In this document: positions 40,001 through 50,680 of the stretch, piece by piece
How positions within the stretch are numbered: the stretch's first letter is position 1
Layout: every line of letters begins with the position of its first letter
Assembly: GCF_020080835.1 (NCBI RefSeq)
Contig: NC_058158.1
Coordinates: 26,554,305-26,618,304 of the forward strand
Reading direction: 5' to 3'
Source: Cotesia glomerata
Lineage: Eukaryota > Arthropoda > Insecta > Hymenoptera > Braconidae
Length of the DNA: 64,000 nt
The notes under the pieces: generated by a model
Databases searched by the model: none
What the model was told of the DNA's origin: nothing
The model's input: the letters and a program-made list of their open reading frames with translations, nothing else
Position numbers and translations under genes: made by a program

Positions 40001-41857
40001 ACGTAGATAAAATTATAATAAAAATTAATATGCAAAATAATTTTTTTATGCAAGCGTATGTAAAACAGTTAGCAAGTTAAAATAAATTAAAATGAATTTT
40101 TTTTTTCCAGATAGAAAAATTTTTAATTAAATAATAGTTAGTGTAACTATTTTTAGATAAAATAAAAGTTTGTTTTTATTAAAAAAATAATACAGTAATT
40201 TATTTAATTAATTTAATCTTTGAGTAACAATAAGGGAAATAAAAAGTTATTAATAACTAATAAAGTTACTTAAATACTAAATAATGACCAAACTATTTAG
40301 CTGTTTGAAGATGAAACTTTAATGATAAATAGTTAAGCCATTTCTGGAGCTAAGAGTTAAAAAATAAAATGAAGCTTGGAAATATTTTTTTTATGATTTT
40401 GGATTAAACTTTCTTTATTCTTTTGGTAAAGCCTGAATTGTTTGGCCGTACTCTCAGACACTTGAATAATTCCAATGACTCTATCTGTCTTTATTCGATT
40501 CAATTCCGTCTATAAATTAATCTATTTTCTTTGTACTGAAAATAAGTATAAAAGAAAGAAAATAAATTCAAGAGCATACAGAGCATTTCTTTGATTGAAC
40601 TATAACCACTCAATCGAGGCTTTGAATTTAAGTAACAGATTTATTTAATAGAAACTACTATGCTAATACCCGACAGAATAAAAACAATTTCATTACTCTT
40701 TTTTACTTTATTGTTGTATTAATAATTTATATATTTTCCAAAAGGATTTTAATTAATTTTTAGTGGAGTTGTGAAAAAGGGTCAAATAAGTTTCTTAATG
40801 ATTTCGTAAAACAAAGTACTAAACAGGGAAAAAAATTGGAATTCTTTTTTAATAATCATAAATCATAACTATTAGTTGCATTGATCAAAATTTGTTAAAA
40901 ACTTTAAAAAAATATTCACATTTTCGTGTTTGATACTAGAAAAAAAATTATTGTAAATATTATGCGATTTTTAAAAAATATTTAGTTTAGAATTTTCAAT
41001 TTTATTTTTTTAAATAACTCAATCATAGGCTTTAACAATTTTACGGTAATGATTGCCTTCGGGGGTCTATGATAACTTTCATATGGTACAATAATTTTGA
41101 TATCCTGCACTATTTGCAATAATTGCTGAAAGCTATTATCATAACGACTACTCTCTAAAATTTAAATAATCTTTTGAATGTAATTTTTATTATTATATGT
41201 AAAAGACGAGAATATTTATAAAAAATACTTTCAACGAATGTTTATCACCGAAAGTAAAAATGAAAAATCGATTCATTTTTTTTTTTAACTGTATCCTCAC
41301 AAATGACTTAAAAAATTTTCGATTACAATAATACCACATCGAAATGATCAGAATTTAATACCAAAAATTCTTTTTTCGATTCGACCGACTGAAAATCGGC
41401 TGCCCAATTTCAAAACACAGTAACTAACATTTCAAAATTTTTTCCAATTTTTCTTATTAAAAAAAAGTTTACCCGCCAAATTGATGAAAGATTTGATTTA
41501 TGAATAGAAAATACTTGAATATAAATATTTTCAAGAAAAAATACTTGAAATTAAGGTCTAAAAGTTATAAAAAATGCAGCAGTACTAAAAAAAAATCAGG
41601 TATAAAAATTTTGCAGTTACTGTGTTTTAAAATTGGACAGCCGAAATTTCATAATTCACCCAAGTTAACAAAAAAATATAATAGATACTATTAAAACGAA
41701 TATTCCTTTCGCTAAGGGCTAATAGATCAACAGGAAAACGTGCGAATGCATGTATTGAGTGGTTAAGGGTTCATTATGCATATAGTGAATTAATTAATTT
41801 ATAGTCAATAATATTGAACAATATTAACTTGATTAACAAATAAACAACACTGCTTTT

Positions 41858-41888
<31 letters not shown>

Positions 41889-44800
41889 CAGTGATTACAA
41901 AGGGGAAAATACGTAGCCGAATAATTCACTGGCTTGCTGACCCATTGTTCTTACGAACGTATAGAGAACAATAGTCGAGGGTAAAGTTAGTACACAATAT
42001 TTTGTATGAATTGTTACAAGGCATATCATCAGAAAAAATGAGTCATTATATCGGGAGAAAAAATGAAAATGCGTATTCATGACCTACAGAATGAAAATAT
42101 CAATGTATCGATGGAAAATATTTGATATGAGCTTGATAAATAGTTTAAAAATTTTCCGAATATTCAAAAAAGTTAAGAAACGCCCACTGACAATTTATCA
42201 CTGTGCCATCCGGTGTCCTAGATACCAGTGCTCACAGCAATGTCCATTCTCATGCAGGAGAAGATCTAAGAATGCCGCAACACTCAGTTCTGTATCCAAA
42301 AAGGCAAATGAAGAAAGGCAAAGAGAGAAAGAAGGAATAAACACATCAACCCACATTTTAAGCTCACTAACACGTAGTAATTTTAAAGTTTTGAGCTGGT
42401 TTTAAAAGCATCCGAAGTTGACTCTTCGCGCTATATACTATATAGTTTTATTACTTAACTTGTCTTTTATTTACTTCTACTTGGTCTTACTTAATACTTG
42501 CATTAGCGCTGATACTATATATATATACATATATAAATGGTGAAGTTAATTTATAACTTACTTGAGACCGGCGATGATCTCCATTGCCGAATTAAAGTTC
42601 CCAGTATTCCAGCAGGTTTGAGCGACTCGCAAGAAGCAAGAGAGGAACGCTTGACGCTCCTCGACTGTTGAGCCACTTGTTATTGTGTGGGTAACCCATG
42701 AGCTCACCTGAAATCGATAAACACTCATCAATTTTTATACATAAACATATTTTGTGTTTAAGTCCTCGAGTGTTTTCTCTTCGATGAATACCCATTCCAG
42801 ATTTATAGCTCGAATATTTAACTTTCAATGATGACTTTGTTATAAACTATAAATTGACTTCAATATATTATTTTTCTGTTGTCAAGTACTTAATTTTACA
42901 ATTTTTTTAGAATTAATTTAATTAAAATTAATTATTTAATATTATTTCAATTGATTTGCTGATTTTCAATTGCATTATCCTGTTGGAAGTGCCGTTGATG
43001 TAATGATTAATCTTGTTTTCACATTATAATTTTTGTCTGCAGACAATCTAAAAGCTTTTTCAAGTTATTTATAAAGAACTAAAAAATTTATTTTTTTTAC
43101 TTGAAATTTTTTTTCGTATCAATCAATGTATATAATAATATTATCAAGACATTATTGACTTCCAGAAAGTTATCATAACTTTGAAATATATTTAAATATA
43201 TTTCAAATATGCTTAAATACTTCTAACCAACCCAGCTTTATAATTAATTATTTAAGACAATAGCTTTTGCTAAAAATCTAAAAGATAAAGTAATGTAAAC
43301 AATTGATTGTACAGTTGAAAATTATCCGTAACAGTGTATTTAAATTTGTTAGTAACTCGTTTTGTGTTAATTACTTAGTAGAATCTAAACTTAATTTATA
43401 CTTGAGAAAAAAAAAATTTTAATAAGAATGAAACCTTTTGTTGAGTGAATTTGAAAGAAAAGTGAGAAGAATATTGATACTAACTTTACATTTGTAAACA
43501 TCCGTAGAAACACTCATATGTTATTTTAATAGAATCAGTAAGACTTGAGATACTTTTGAACATTCTATTCAATACCAGAGTTCATACACGAAAAAAACTA
43601 AACTAAAATAAATGATAATAGATTTATAATAAATACTATTCTAATGATCATAAATACCATTCTAAATAGTAATAAAAAGCTATGTGAATGTCTAAATGTT
43701 AAAGTATGATAATTAATAATTCCAACTTCAATGTTTATCGTTTGTACGTTGAAGATTATAGTATGATATGTAAAAATTATTAAAAAAGCTTACTAAATTT
43801 CTATAGTAAGAGTTTAAAATTTAATGTTGCTAACGTTAATATTTATCAAGTAAAATAGTAAATTTTACCGGAACGTTAAAAACCGGACTATAATTATTGA
43901 CTTAGTATTTTTTACTGTTTGAAATTATAATTTTTAACAAGTGACAGTCAGATGTTTACAATAGTTAACTCTACAAAACACTTTTTTCAATATTAAATCA
44001 TAAATTTTGGCTTTTATACTATTTTAACCCTATGCTTTGTAATATTTTGTGTCATGCCGTATATATTTTTTAAAAAAATAAAATAAAAATCAACTAATAA
44101 AATTCGATTGACACTACATTATATAGATAAATCTATAATATATAGATAATTCGACTGTTGACTTGAAAAATTTTCGAAAGAATAAAAAAATGATAGCAAG
44201 CGTTGAATAGCTTCAATCGTATACTTAATATCTGTAAGCCTGAAGCTATTTCTCACTACTGGCGTTTTCACAGCTTGAACTTTGGATCACGTTCTTTAAA
44301 CTTAAATTATCTAGATCTGTCAAGAAAGTGATATTCCTTAATGTTTATCTGGCAATTTATCCTCTTATCATTTTTTTTATTTTTCGGTGGTTGATAACGC
44401 CAAATGTAGTAGAATAGAAATACTGTGAAAGAATTAATAAGATATTTATTATATATTTAAGCAACGATCACTTTCTGATATGATTGGTAAAACTGTATAG
44501 TTTCTTAACTTTGTGAATAAATTTTAAGTTTATGCATTAATCAATTAAATTTTTATTTTCTTTACTATTTAAATTATTTACTTATTAAGTGGGAAAACCA
44601 ATTATTTTTTACATCACTGGAATTTATGATTTACATAAAGCCAAATCCTTTAAGAATTTATGCAACTAGTTAACGCTAAGTTCGGATTAACCGCACTATC
44701 GCATGTTTTTGAGAATTTACTTTTGAATTTGTAATATTTACGTATACTATAGGTAGGTTCTATTAAACTTTTTGTACTACGATCTCTTAGTGACTGTTAC

Positions 44801-45406
44801 AGTTTTTCTGTTTAATGAAACAATATTATCAGAAAAAAGAAAGTGGATACGAGAGTAATGAAGTTGATGTCATGTCAAATGAAAGTCAAAAATAAGTTAT
44901 TGACGATTTGAGGTCACCCTGGTTTAGCTGTAGCAGTGTCTTCAGGGTCACTTTGCCATATGGATGTAATAGACTAGTAGATGGAAGTAGTAGTACAGTA
45001 GATGTATTTATACATAAAGAGTATTAAAAGGAAGAGACTTGTATAAAAGTGAGTACCTCATTAAACCGGTTGATGAGGGTCTGCACAGAGTAAGGTGAGG
45101 TCGCACCTAACCACAAAGATTCCTCTTCTGTCTGAGTTGAACTATTAGTAGTGGTGGGTAACTCCTTGGACTGTTTTTGATGGTTTGTCGATGATGTGCT
45201 CGATTTACTCGCTGATTTACTTTGTAAAGTTGCTAAATCCTGAGCAACATGACGCAAATATTCGTTTGGATTAACCTGGTAGAACAGCTGATATTCACTC
45301 TCGGACAATCTGAGAGCCACCTCCTCGGGGAAGTGCAGCAGCTTGTGCAAATCCTCCAGCTCCTCAGAGCTCCGAGGCAGCTGCGGCTGCGGCCGTTTCT
45401 CCAGTT
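18688..45406 (-). CDS. PLCE1: Phospholipase C epsilon (N-terminus missing; apparent 1-nt frameshift in one exon)
   Basis: Hydrolyses PIP2 to diacylglycerol and IP3 at membranes under control of Ras/Rap/Rho, and acts as a Rap1 exchange factor (family knowledge). Exons 5' to 3': 45057-45406, 42562-42707, 36079-36274, 32300-32758, 26856-27313, 26393-26681, 25213-25418, 24130-24431, 23821-24047, 23390-23618, 21970-22194, 21576-21879, 18688-20885. All have GT-AG borders. Allowing one extra base, 1861 residues are visible: RasGEF/CDC25 part (about 1-230), a Ser-rich linker, a PH-like region (384-632), EF-hand region (633-890), X box with SHNTYLTGHQ, ELDCWDG and IENHC, an acidic X-Y linker, then in the large last exon the Y box, C2, and two RA domains. 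The exon 23390-23618 holds a frame break near 23580. The 45406 end needs an upstream exon in phase 1 that I could not find, so the first intron probably exceeds 18 kb or leaves the window. Confidence 0.93.
21245..21400 (-). mobile_element. Probable 3' tail of a truncated non-LTR retrotransposon
   Basis: Read on the minus strand, a less AT-rich stretch runs through CGGCGATGCTTACCGCATTG and a CACGTGC word, then TTTGAATAAAA and a run of about 36 A (21245-21280). A polyadenylation-like hexamer joined to a long A tail is typical of a 5'-truncated LINE copy. It lies in the PLC-epsilon intron 20886-21575. The inner boundary and family are unknown. Confidence 0.45.
22424..23266. mobile_element. MITE interrupted by a solo LTR, in a PLC-epsilon intron
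   Basis: The left end TACACAGTAAAAATTTTTCG followed by TCA at 22424 and the inverted right end (TGACGAAAATTTTTTTAGTG, ending about 23266) are terminal inverted repeats like those at 2828-2980. Removing the 643-bp LTR and one target duplication leaves a MITE of about 195 bp. Confidence 0.6.
22529..23181. mobile_element. Solo LTR with 5-bp target duplication
   Basis: A 643-bp block (22534-23176) starts TGTTCAGTGAACAGG, ends TATTTTACA, and is flanked by the direct repeat ACTAG (22529-22533 and 23177-23181). TG...CA ends plus a 5-bp duplication are the hallmarks of an LTR retrotransposon insertion. No gag-pol or second LTR is present, so internal recombination has left one LTR. It is more GC-rich than the intron around it and holds an AATAAA at 23074-23079, which would put transcription on the plus strand, antisense to PLC-epsilon. 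Gypsy versus BEL/Pao cannot be told from the LTR alone. Confidence 0.8.
24432..25212. other. PLC-epsilon intron with a decayed palindromic MITE remnant
   Basis: Around 24563-24700 the sequence reads TACTGAAAAAAAAATTAACT and then repeated CTTGAATCAAGA / TTGAACCAAGAA words. This is a degraded relative of the clean copy at 53608-53853. The rest of the intron shows nothing I can name. Confidence 0.4.
25419..26392. other. PLC-epsilon intron, featureless
   Basis: AT-rich intron between exons 25213-25418 and 26393-26681. I see no repeat termini, RNA gene or alternative exon in it. Confidence 0.5.
27314..29240. other. Part of a 5-kb PLC-epsilon intron, featureless
   Basis: AT-rich sequence upstream, in coding sense, of exon 26856-27313. 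No supported feature. Confidence 0.5.
29241..31560 (+). repeat. Microsatellite-bearing interspersed repeat split by a fold-back insertion
   Basis: The left flank begins AACTTCCCGCTAAGAAAATC and runs to a (GT)n tract (29396-29439). The right flank resumes with (GC)n(GT)n at 31014-31053 and continues through words such as TAACTTTTGAACGGCTC and CACGTCGATCGCCACCA to about 31560. The same flanks occur in inverse, joined through one (AC)n tract, at about 47100-47762, which shows that 29440-31013 is an insertion here. The family is unidentified; no coding frame is seen. Confidence 0.65.
29440..31013. mobile_element. 1.6-kb fold-back element with GTTGCTGCAACAGG modules
   Basis: Inverted arms of roughly 450-560 bp flank a centre near 30.2 kb. 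The outer ends are CACGTAAAAAAATAAACTG and, inverted, CACGGAAAAAAAACTG. Next come several copies of CTGTTGCTGCAACAGGA spaced irregularly (29455-29690 left, 30897-31000 right). Inside these are GGGTCATTCCATGTCAAATT arms like the MITE at 13630. No transposase. It interrupts the repeat at 29241-31560 inside its microsatellite. Confidence 0.75.
31561..32299. other. Rest of the 5-kb PLC-epsilon intron
   Basis: Contains GAGCTC-rich words (31560-31680), such as TTTGAGCTCAGTGAGCTCAA, that recur at about 54895-54915. Nothing else is recognised. Confidence 0.4.
32759..33911. other. PLC-epsilon intron, MITE debris
   Basis: AT-rich. Around 33520-33905 degraded TTCTTGATTCAAA / TTTAAACAAGAG words resemble the MITE family at 53608-53853. 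No gene. Confidence 0.35.
33912..34568. mobile_element. MITE with TACACTGTAAA termini
   Basis: The left end TACACTGTAAAGGATTTTTT at 33912 and the right end AAATTTTTTACAGTGTA at 34568 are inverted repeats. GTGTAAA and TTACACC words are scattered through both subterminal parts. It has the same termini as 36747-37905, and both lie in PLC-epsilon introns. Confidence 0.65.
34569..36078. other. PLC-epsilon intron with moderately GC-rich stretch
   Basis: 35100-35560 is less AT-rich than its surroundings and holds a (TTG)n tract at about 35396-35423. It could be regulatory or an untranslated exon, but I see no supporting frame or signal. Confidence 0.35.
36747..37905. mobile_element. 1.16-kb MITE with TACACTGTAAAAAATTT termini and two internal palindromes
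   Basis: The left end TACACTGTAAAAAATTTCGG at 36747 and the right end AAAAAATTTTTTACAGTGTA at 37905 are inverted repeats rich in GTGTAAA words. The middle holds four copies, alternating in orientation, of a roughly 55-bp unit starting GATATAAGCTCATC and running through TTTGAGTACCCACAT. They make two tandem imperfect palindromes (about 37054-37245 and 37287-37475). Confidence 0.7.
39118..39143 (+). repeat. (GA)n microsatellite
   Basis: About 12 GA units. Confidence 0.9.
41388..41650. mobile_element. Short inverted-repeat element
   Basis: CGGCTGCCCAATTTCAAAAC at about 41397 continues ACAGTAACT and is matched in inverse by AGTTACTGTGTTTTAAAATT then GGACAGCCG near 41640. Arms are about 40 bp around an AT-rich centre. 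MITE-like, family unknown. Confidence 0.55.
41860..41886 (+). repeat. (AAT)n microsatellite
   Basis: About nine AAT units. Confidence 0.9.
42708..45056. other. PLC-epsilon intron, featureless
   Basis: AT-rich intron between the RasGEF exons at 42562-42707 and 45057-45406. No supported feature. Confidence 0.5.
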
Positions 45407-45639
45407 CTGTAATTAATTTATCTACTTAATCGTTTATTCGTTGATTTGCTGATTGATACATCACAAAAGCATTAGACATTAGAGACATTAGAGGAGAAAG
45501 GAGTCAGGGGGTTAAAGAGGGTTAACTAAAAATTTTTGAAAATCATTTCAACACTTATAATTTTATGCAATTAATCATATAGATTTTAATAATAACTTTT
45601 TAAATAAATTTAAACAATATACAATATAATTTTAACTTT

Positions 45640-45960
45640 TGTTAAAAGCATCCTGACATGTAATCGGGGAGATCCAGGTTCGATTCCTGGCTTGATTAAT
45701 TTTTTATGGATTTTTTCAAAAGTTGCTCTTCATTCTCAGTGGCTTTCCATCGTTAATACTTAAAAATTGAGTCGAACAGATACTAGCATTCACCAGCTAA
45801 CTAGTGTTCAAGTTCGATGGTTGCCCATCGACCTCTCTCCGAGGACGAATTGTCCTAAATTGTTAGTGAAGATGAAATATTTCCATCCACTTGAATTAGA
45901 TTTATACTAGCATGAAAATGACCAAAAAGGCAAGAACGAGTAGGAAGAAATACAATATAA
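45640..45960 (+). repeat. tRNA 3'-half-like sequence, possible SINE fragment
   Basis: GGTTCGATTCC within a perfect T-arm (CCAGG/CCTGG) lies at 45673-45690. The 5' half of a tRNA is missing. The following 270 bp is less AT-rich and non-coding. This fits a truncated tRNA-derived SINE, but only one copy is visible. Confidence 0.35.
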
Positions 45961-46165
45961 TCTATGTGACAGCATAATTAACTACTAAATTATCGCTTAG
46001 GGGAGGGGGGGGAGGATTGTATCATAACTCTGTAAAACCAATAGCGACTATAGAAAATAAATGAATAAAAGAGTTGCTTCTATGCAACGAGCTTACTGTT
46101 TCTTTAAAAAAAAAAAAGATACCTTCATTAATAGTGTTTTAACTTATTATTGTAACGATTGTAAA

Positions 46166-46290
46166 TAACAATATTTATTTATTTATTAAGTTTAACGGCC
46201 CTCGAGCAGGTATTCTCTAAGGACCGTACACACATCTATAAATATGTCGAAAGACTTCAAATACGGCCGGGGTTGTTAACTTTACCTAAA
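46166..46290 (-). mobile_element. Probable 3' tail of a non-LTR retrotransposon
   Basis: On the minus strand, GGTCCTTAGAGAATACCTGC then TCGAGGGCCGTTAAACTT leads into AATAAATAAATAAATA. A short GC-containing 3' end followed by an AATA-type tail is typical of LINE termini. No coding part is present. Confidence 0.45.
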
Positions 46291-46806
46291 ATTAATGAGA
46301 TCACTAGCGCCAAGAATGCTTATTATACTATGCGTCTCGTTTAATCTTATAATGATGTTTCAATAAAAAAACCAACCTACTACTTAACAGTTTGGAAACT
46401 CTAAATTGTTCTAAAAAGCTCTTAAGAAAAAAATGTAAGTGATCAATAAGTTTAAATTCTGATTAGTTTGTTGAGATTTTGTTTTGTTTCGGAACAAAAC
46501 TCTTGTACGTTTTATCATTTTTATACCAAGTATGTTTATACAATTGAGATGTGTATTATTCTGATTCTATGTAAAAGTCTTTAACATCTTGATAGAGTGT
46601 ATCATCAGAATTTAAATGAATAAATCTAATGTATTACTTTCCCTTAAATATTATAAATATGATGATTAGTTTCATAAAAAATCAATACTTATATAGTGAA
46701 GCACACAATATTTGACTTTATAATAAATCTATTCTTGTATATGGATCGCAAAAGCTCGCGAGATAAAGTTCTAAAAAGCTCCTTCCTCTTTACCATTACT
46801 AAGCTC

Positions 46807-46902
46807 TATACGGTGGAAAACGGAATATCCGGATCAGTTACGTCAGTGTCCGGCAAAGCTCCCCGAGGAGATGGCTTTTCGGATATTCCGTGCCCGGGTA
46901 TA
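46807..46902. other. GC-rich hairpin of unknown nature
   Basis: CGGAATATCCG (46821-46831) and CGGATATTCCG (46880-46890) form an 11-bp stem. Inside it CTCC/GGAG (46859-46870) and AAAGC/GCTTT can also pair. Outside it TATAC/GTATA extends pairing. The block is far more GC-rich than its surroundings and is open on both strands. It could be a structured RNA, a miniature element or a conserved exon; I cannot tell which. Confidence 0.35.
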
Positions 46903-47099
46903 AAGATTAATAGTAAAGAATATACATTATAGCTATAGTATATACTAGACCAGTGTGTACAGAGATTAATATGTGCGTACTTGTAATGTGCTTGCAATGT
47001 ATTATAAATCACGAAATAACGTGCCGAGGATGAAACTTTAGAAAATTTTTAAGTAAAAACTAAAATTTTAAAGAGAAAACGAAATTGCTACACTGCGTA

Positions 47100-47516
47100 T
47101 GAGATAATTAAAGAGTTATAAAAATTTATAGAAATTTTAAGAATCAACCGAATTTCTCGCAGTTTACGGCATTCAACGCAGTTTTATGAGCTCTTTGAAA
47201 AATCTTAGAGTACAAACTGCTCAGGCTAAAAATTTATAGAAATTTCGAAAAAATTATTTTTTTCAATTTTTTTCGACACTGATATCTTACGAATGAATCA
47301 ACCGATTTTGACCGGGCTGGTGGCGATCGACGTGGTTTTTTAATGTTAAAAAAAGCTGATGAGTTTTTGGAATTGATTGGTAGAGCCGTTTAAAAGTTAT
47401 TCCAAAAAAACGAATTTTTGGTAATTTAATTTTTGAGATTTCTCAAAATTGATGGACTCAGAGTCTTTGAACTAGTATCAGAAATCTAAGAGCAAGCCGT
47501 TAAAAAGTTATCAGAG

Positions 47517-47603
<87 letters not shown>

Positions 47604-47762
47604 TACATACATACAGACACGGTGACATCACCGCGGGAAAAGTCAGAAAAGCTTTCTAGGACCTCACAACGTCGAGATCTGATGAAAACTCGATTTTCGA
47701 AAAACGGGGTAAAACCAATTACTTCCCGATTTTTGAAAATTTTCAATTTTCTTAGCAGGAAA
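47100..47762 (-). repeat. Second copy of the interspersed repeat seen at 29.2-31.6 kb, uninterrupted
   Basis: In reverse orientation it ends with GGGAAGTAATTGGTTTTACC (47700s) and starts with the GATCGACGTGG / CGTTTAAAAGTTATT part. An (AC)n tract (47520-47600) sits between. It matches the two flanks of the split copy at 29241-31560. Confidence 0.65.
47520..47600 (+). repeat. (AC)n microsatellite
   Basis: About 80 bp of AC, an internal part of the interspersed repeat 47100-47762. Confidence 0.95.
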
Positions 47763-50478
47763 TTAATACATTATGGTTATAATTTTTTTAAACGATAAAT
47801 CTTTTAGATTATTTCACTTTTTTAAGTATTGATTTTCCATTTAGAAGTAAAAAGAATTTTAATCATAATTTTTTTTAGAGCAACTTAAAAAAAAGGCGAA
47901 GTCGAAACTTTGTTATTATTTCATAAGACTCAGAGGTTCGCTTTATTTTATGAAACTTTAAAAGCTGCGTTTAATATAAAGTATTAATTTTATCATTAGC
48001 CGTATCCAGAGTGACGGAGGATGAGATAACGTAAATCGCATCCGTAAAAAGAACTATCCAAATCGCGCAACAAGGGTTATGTTCTGAATAATGCAATGAT
48101 TATTTTTTTCTATTCCTTTTTATTTTTCATACTGATAAGTCAGTTTAAATAGACAATTAGAATGACTGGAAAATTACGACTGATTATAAAGTTGGAAAAA
48201 AAGCTTTACTGAGGCGTTTGAAATAGAAGTAAAATTTAAATAAGTAAAGCGAGATGGAATTAACCGATCAGCTTGTTTCATATGAGAAAGAAAAAGACTA
48301 TAACTGGAAATTGTGATGCGTGACTAAAATTGTCCTATAAAAAACTGATAAGAGGAAAAAATTGTTTCGTACTCCAGTTTGAACGTGACGTAGAAAGTTT
48401 TTGGGTAAAAAAAGTTCTAGTAATACAATTCCAATACAGCAATATTGTTATCTGAACTATGTTGGACATAGAATAGAATGAGAATATTTTTCCCTACAAA
48501 AAATTATCTCAATTTCAAGTTTCGGCTTCTTATAAAATGTTTTTACTTTTTTATTTGAAAATGCTCAGAAAAAAATAGTGAGTAATTTTACATAAATTTA
48601 TTTACAACGTAATTAATGCTAGATTGAAGCTCACAACTTTAAAAACTTCTTTTTTTTTTCAAATTCAAACTATAAAGTTGTGATATTTCATGTTTTCAAA
48701 CTGTTACATGTTATTGATGAAAAATTGAAGCATAAATAATTTTCACAGAAAACTAAATTAAAAGTTTGTACATTTAAACGAGAAATAAACTATTAATATA
48801 CAACAAACTAACTTTTGCATACTTTAAACGCAAAGCGATTTTATTTTAAAAAAATTACCATGCCTCACTCTGCTTGAATTATTTTACAGCAATTTTGAAT
48901 CTATTTTTTATTTTATCAATCGATTTTTAAATTTTGAAATAATATTATAATAAATTTTCAATTTAATTAGAAGAGCATTAAAATGAATAATTTATTTTAT
49001 TCAGAAGATAACTACTTTTAAAAATTCATCTGAATCCTTGAAGATTCAATAACCTTTTCTCAGTAGCTTTTCAGATTAATCACTAAATAAATTCCTTGTA
49101 TATTTATTTTTATTTTCTTAATTTATAAATTTTATCTTTATACACGCAAAACCTCCGTTTTTTTGCTCCGCTATGAGCATCCTTTTGTTCGTCTGTTTCA
49201 CAACCATTCATTTTCATTTATCTACTCAACTGAATCTTGGCTCCTTGTCTCTAGTCTCGTCTTTTGGCTTTTATTCCTATTTTATTTTAATGTATACGTA
49301 CACATATAAACTCTTAGTCTCGGCAAACAGCAATTAAAAAGTATGTTGAATATCCAAAACTCTAAATCTAGTTTCTTCACTTCAGAGACATAATTTTAAG
49401 AGATAAACTTTCGACATCATTGGATTACGACATGCAGATGCTTTTAATTAGAATACTTTTGCATAAAAAACGTACAATATTATCTTGCTACTTTACTTTA
49501 CTAAGCTTTTTAATGAATAACTAATTAATTAATTTTTTTCTTTTACGGATCAACTACGTAATCTATCGATTTTTATTTTTTAACTTTTGCTAAAAATTTA
49601 ACTATTATAATAGTAGAAATAAAATCGAGGTTTTGACTAAGGTCTGGTTAGCTTTATTAGATTTATTAGTTTTATTAGATTGAAGGTTTTAATGCCAGAC
49701 TAATATCAAGGCGCTCTTTAGCACTTCAATTATACTAAGGTATGAATCCGTCGACAGTCTGTATCTGTTTATCGTCACAATTTACGTAGTTATACACAAT
49801 GAATACATTCAAATTTTTCGTAAATATCTTTATCAATTCTTTTGATAAACCCTTTTAATTTCTGCGATTGAATTCATGTTCGAAGGATTTTAATAATGGT
49901 CAATAAATTTTCAAACTATATTCTTTGTAGGATTTGTCGTCAATAAATTTTCGTCTTCTATTTTCTGTTTTTTTTTTTTTTTTTTTTTTTTTTACATGAA
50001 TACGTTCGACTACATCTTTCTCTTTTCAAAATGGATATTTTCTCTTTATCTACTTTGTACGCTTCGGTAACATTAAAGTATAAATAGTCAAAGAAAGAAT
50101 TTCACAAAAATTTAATATTAACTGTAGAAAGATAAAACAAAAAGATTTTGTAAAACTTTTTTATTGTATTTTTAATTTTTCTTGAAATAATTTGAAAATT
50201 TTTTTAATATTTTAAACTAATTGAGGTTATAATTGAGGATGGTTTTACTTGTATCACTGTAGAGTGTTTTACAAGGGAGGGTGGGGAATTATTGTCTCTC
50301 CACTTTTTTCTCCGCAATATAATCTCTCAACCCCGTCATTATAACTCTCAACCACTTTTTCGTCCCCACCCCCCTGCATGTCGGGATTTTTTTCTTTCAT
50401 GCTCGACACACATGTGCTGCGACTGTGGCCGACTTACGCGTTATAATCAGTACCTGCATTTGCATTACGGTCTTAAAT
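47763..50478. other. AT-rich region without supported genes
   Basis: Contains a T-run at about 49968-49994. No coding, RNA or element signal I can defend. Confidence 0.45.
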
Positions 50479-50680
50479 AGTATGGAGGTACTTCTATAAT
50501 GACATTTTACCTCCATAACTATACGGGAAAACCACAGAAAACCCGACCGGCACAAAGGCTGGCAATGAAACGCACATATTCTTAGTTTATAATCATTGAA
50601 AAATATTGGTGCGCGCCGGAATCGAACCCTGGTCCCACTCTTTCGAAATGCAGGTACCGAGCCGATTAGGCTATTGCCAA
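50479..50680 (-). mobile_element. tRNA-derived SINE
   Basis: On the minus strand a 71-nt tRNA-like head (50678-50608) has an A-box TAGCCTAATCGG and a B-box GGTTCGATTCC at tRNA spacing. The body follows with GCCGGTCGGGTTTTCTGTGG then TTTTCCCG, and a terminal inverted pair TATGGAGGTA / TACCTCCATA. The internal Pol III promoter plus an unrelated body is the SINE layout. The acceptor stem is degenerate, so it is not a functional tRNA. Confidence 0.65.

Larger units (their letters stand above)
37906..42561. other. Remainder of the 6.3-kb PLC-epsilon intron
   Basis: AT-rich; holds a (GA)n tract (39118-39143), an inverted-repeat element (41388-41650) and an (AAT)n tract (41860-41886). I see no supported gene. 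Confidence 0.5.

Noticed and set aside
42079..42405. Cys/Lys-rich plus-strand open frame (108 aa) and a minus-strand exon candidate at the same place
   Set aside because: The plus frame has no homology I recognise; the minus candidate (acceptor GATACAG, donor GTGAGC) does not fit the splice phase between the PLC-epsilon exons around it.
46806..47012. Block at 46.8 kb as the missing PLC-epsilon exon
   Set aside because: The only frame without stops ends in phase 0, whereas the exon ending at 45406 needs phase 1, and no good acceptor precedes it.
47519..47746. Open frame with a VC repeat
   Set aside because: It is a translation of the (AC)n microsatellite.
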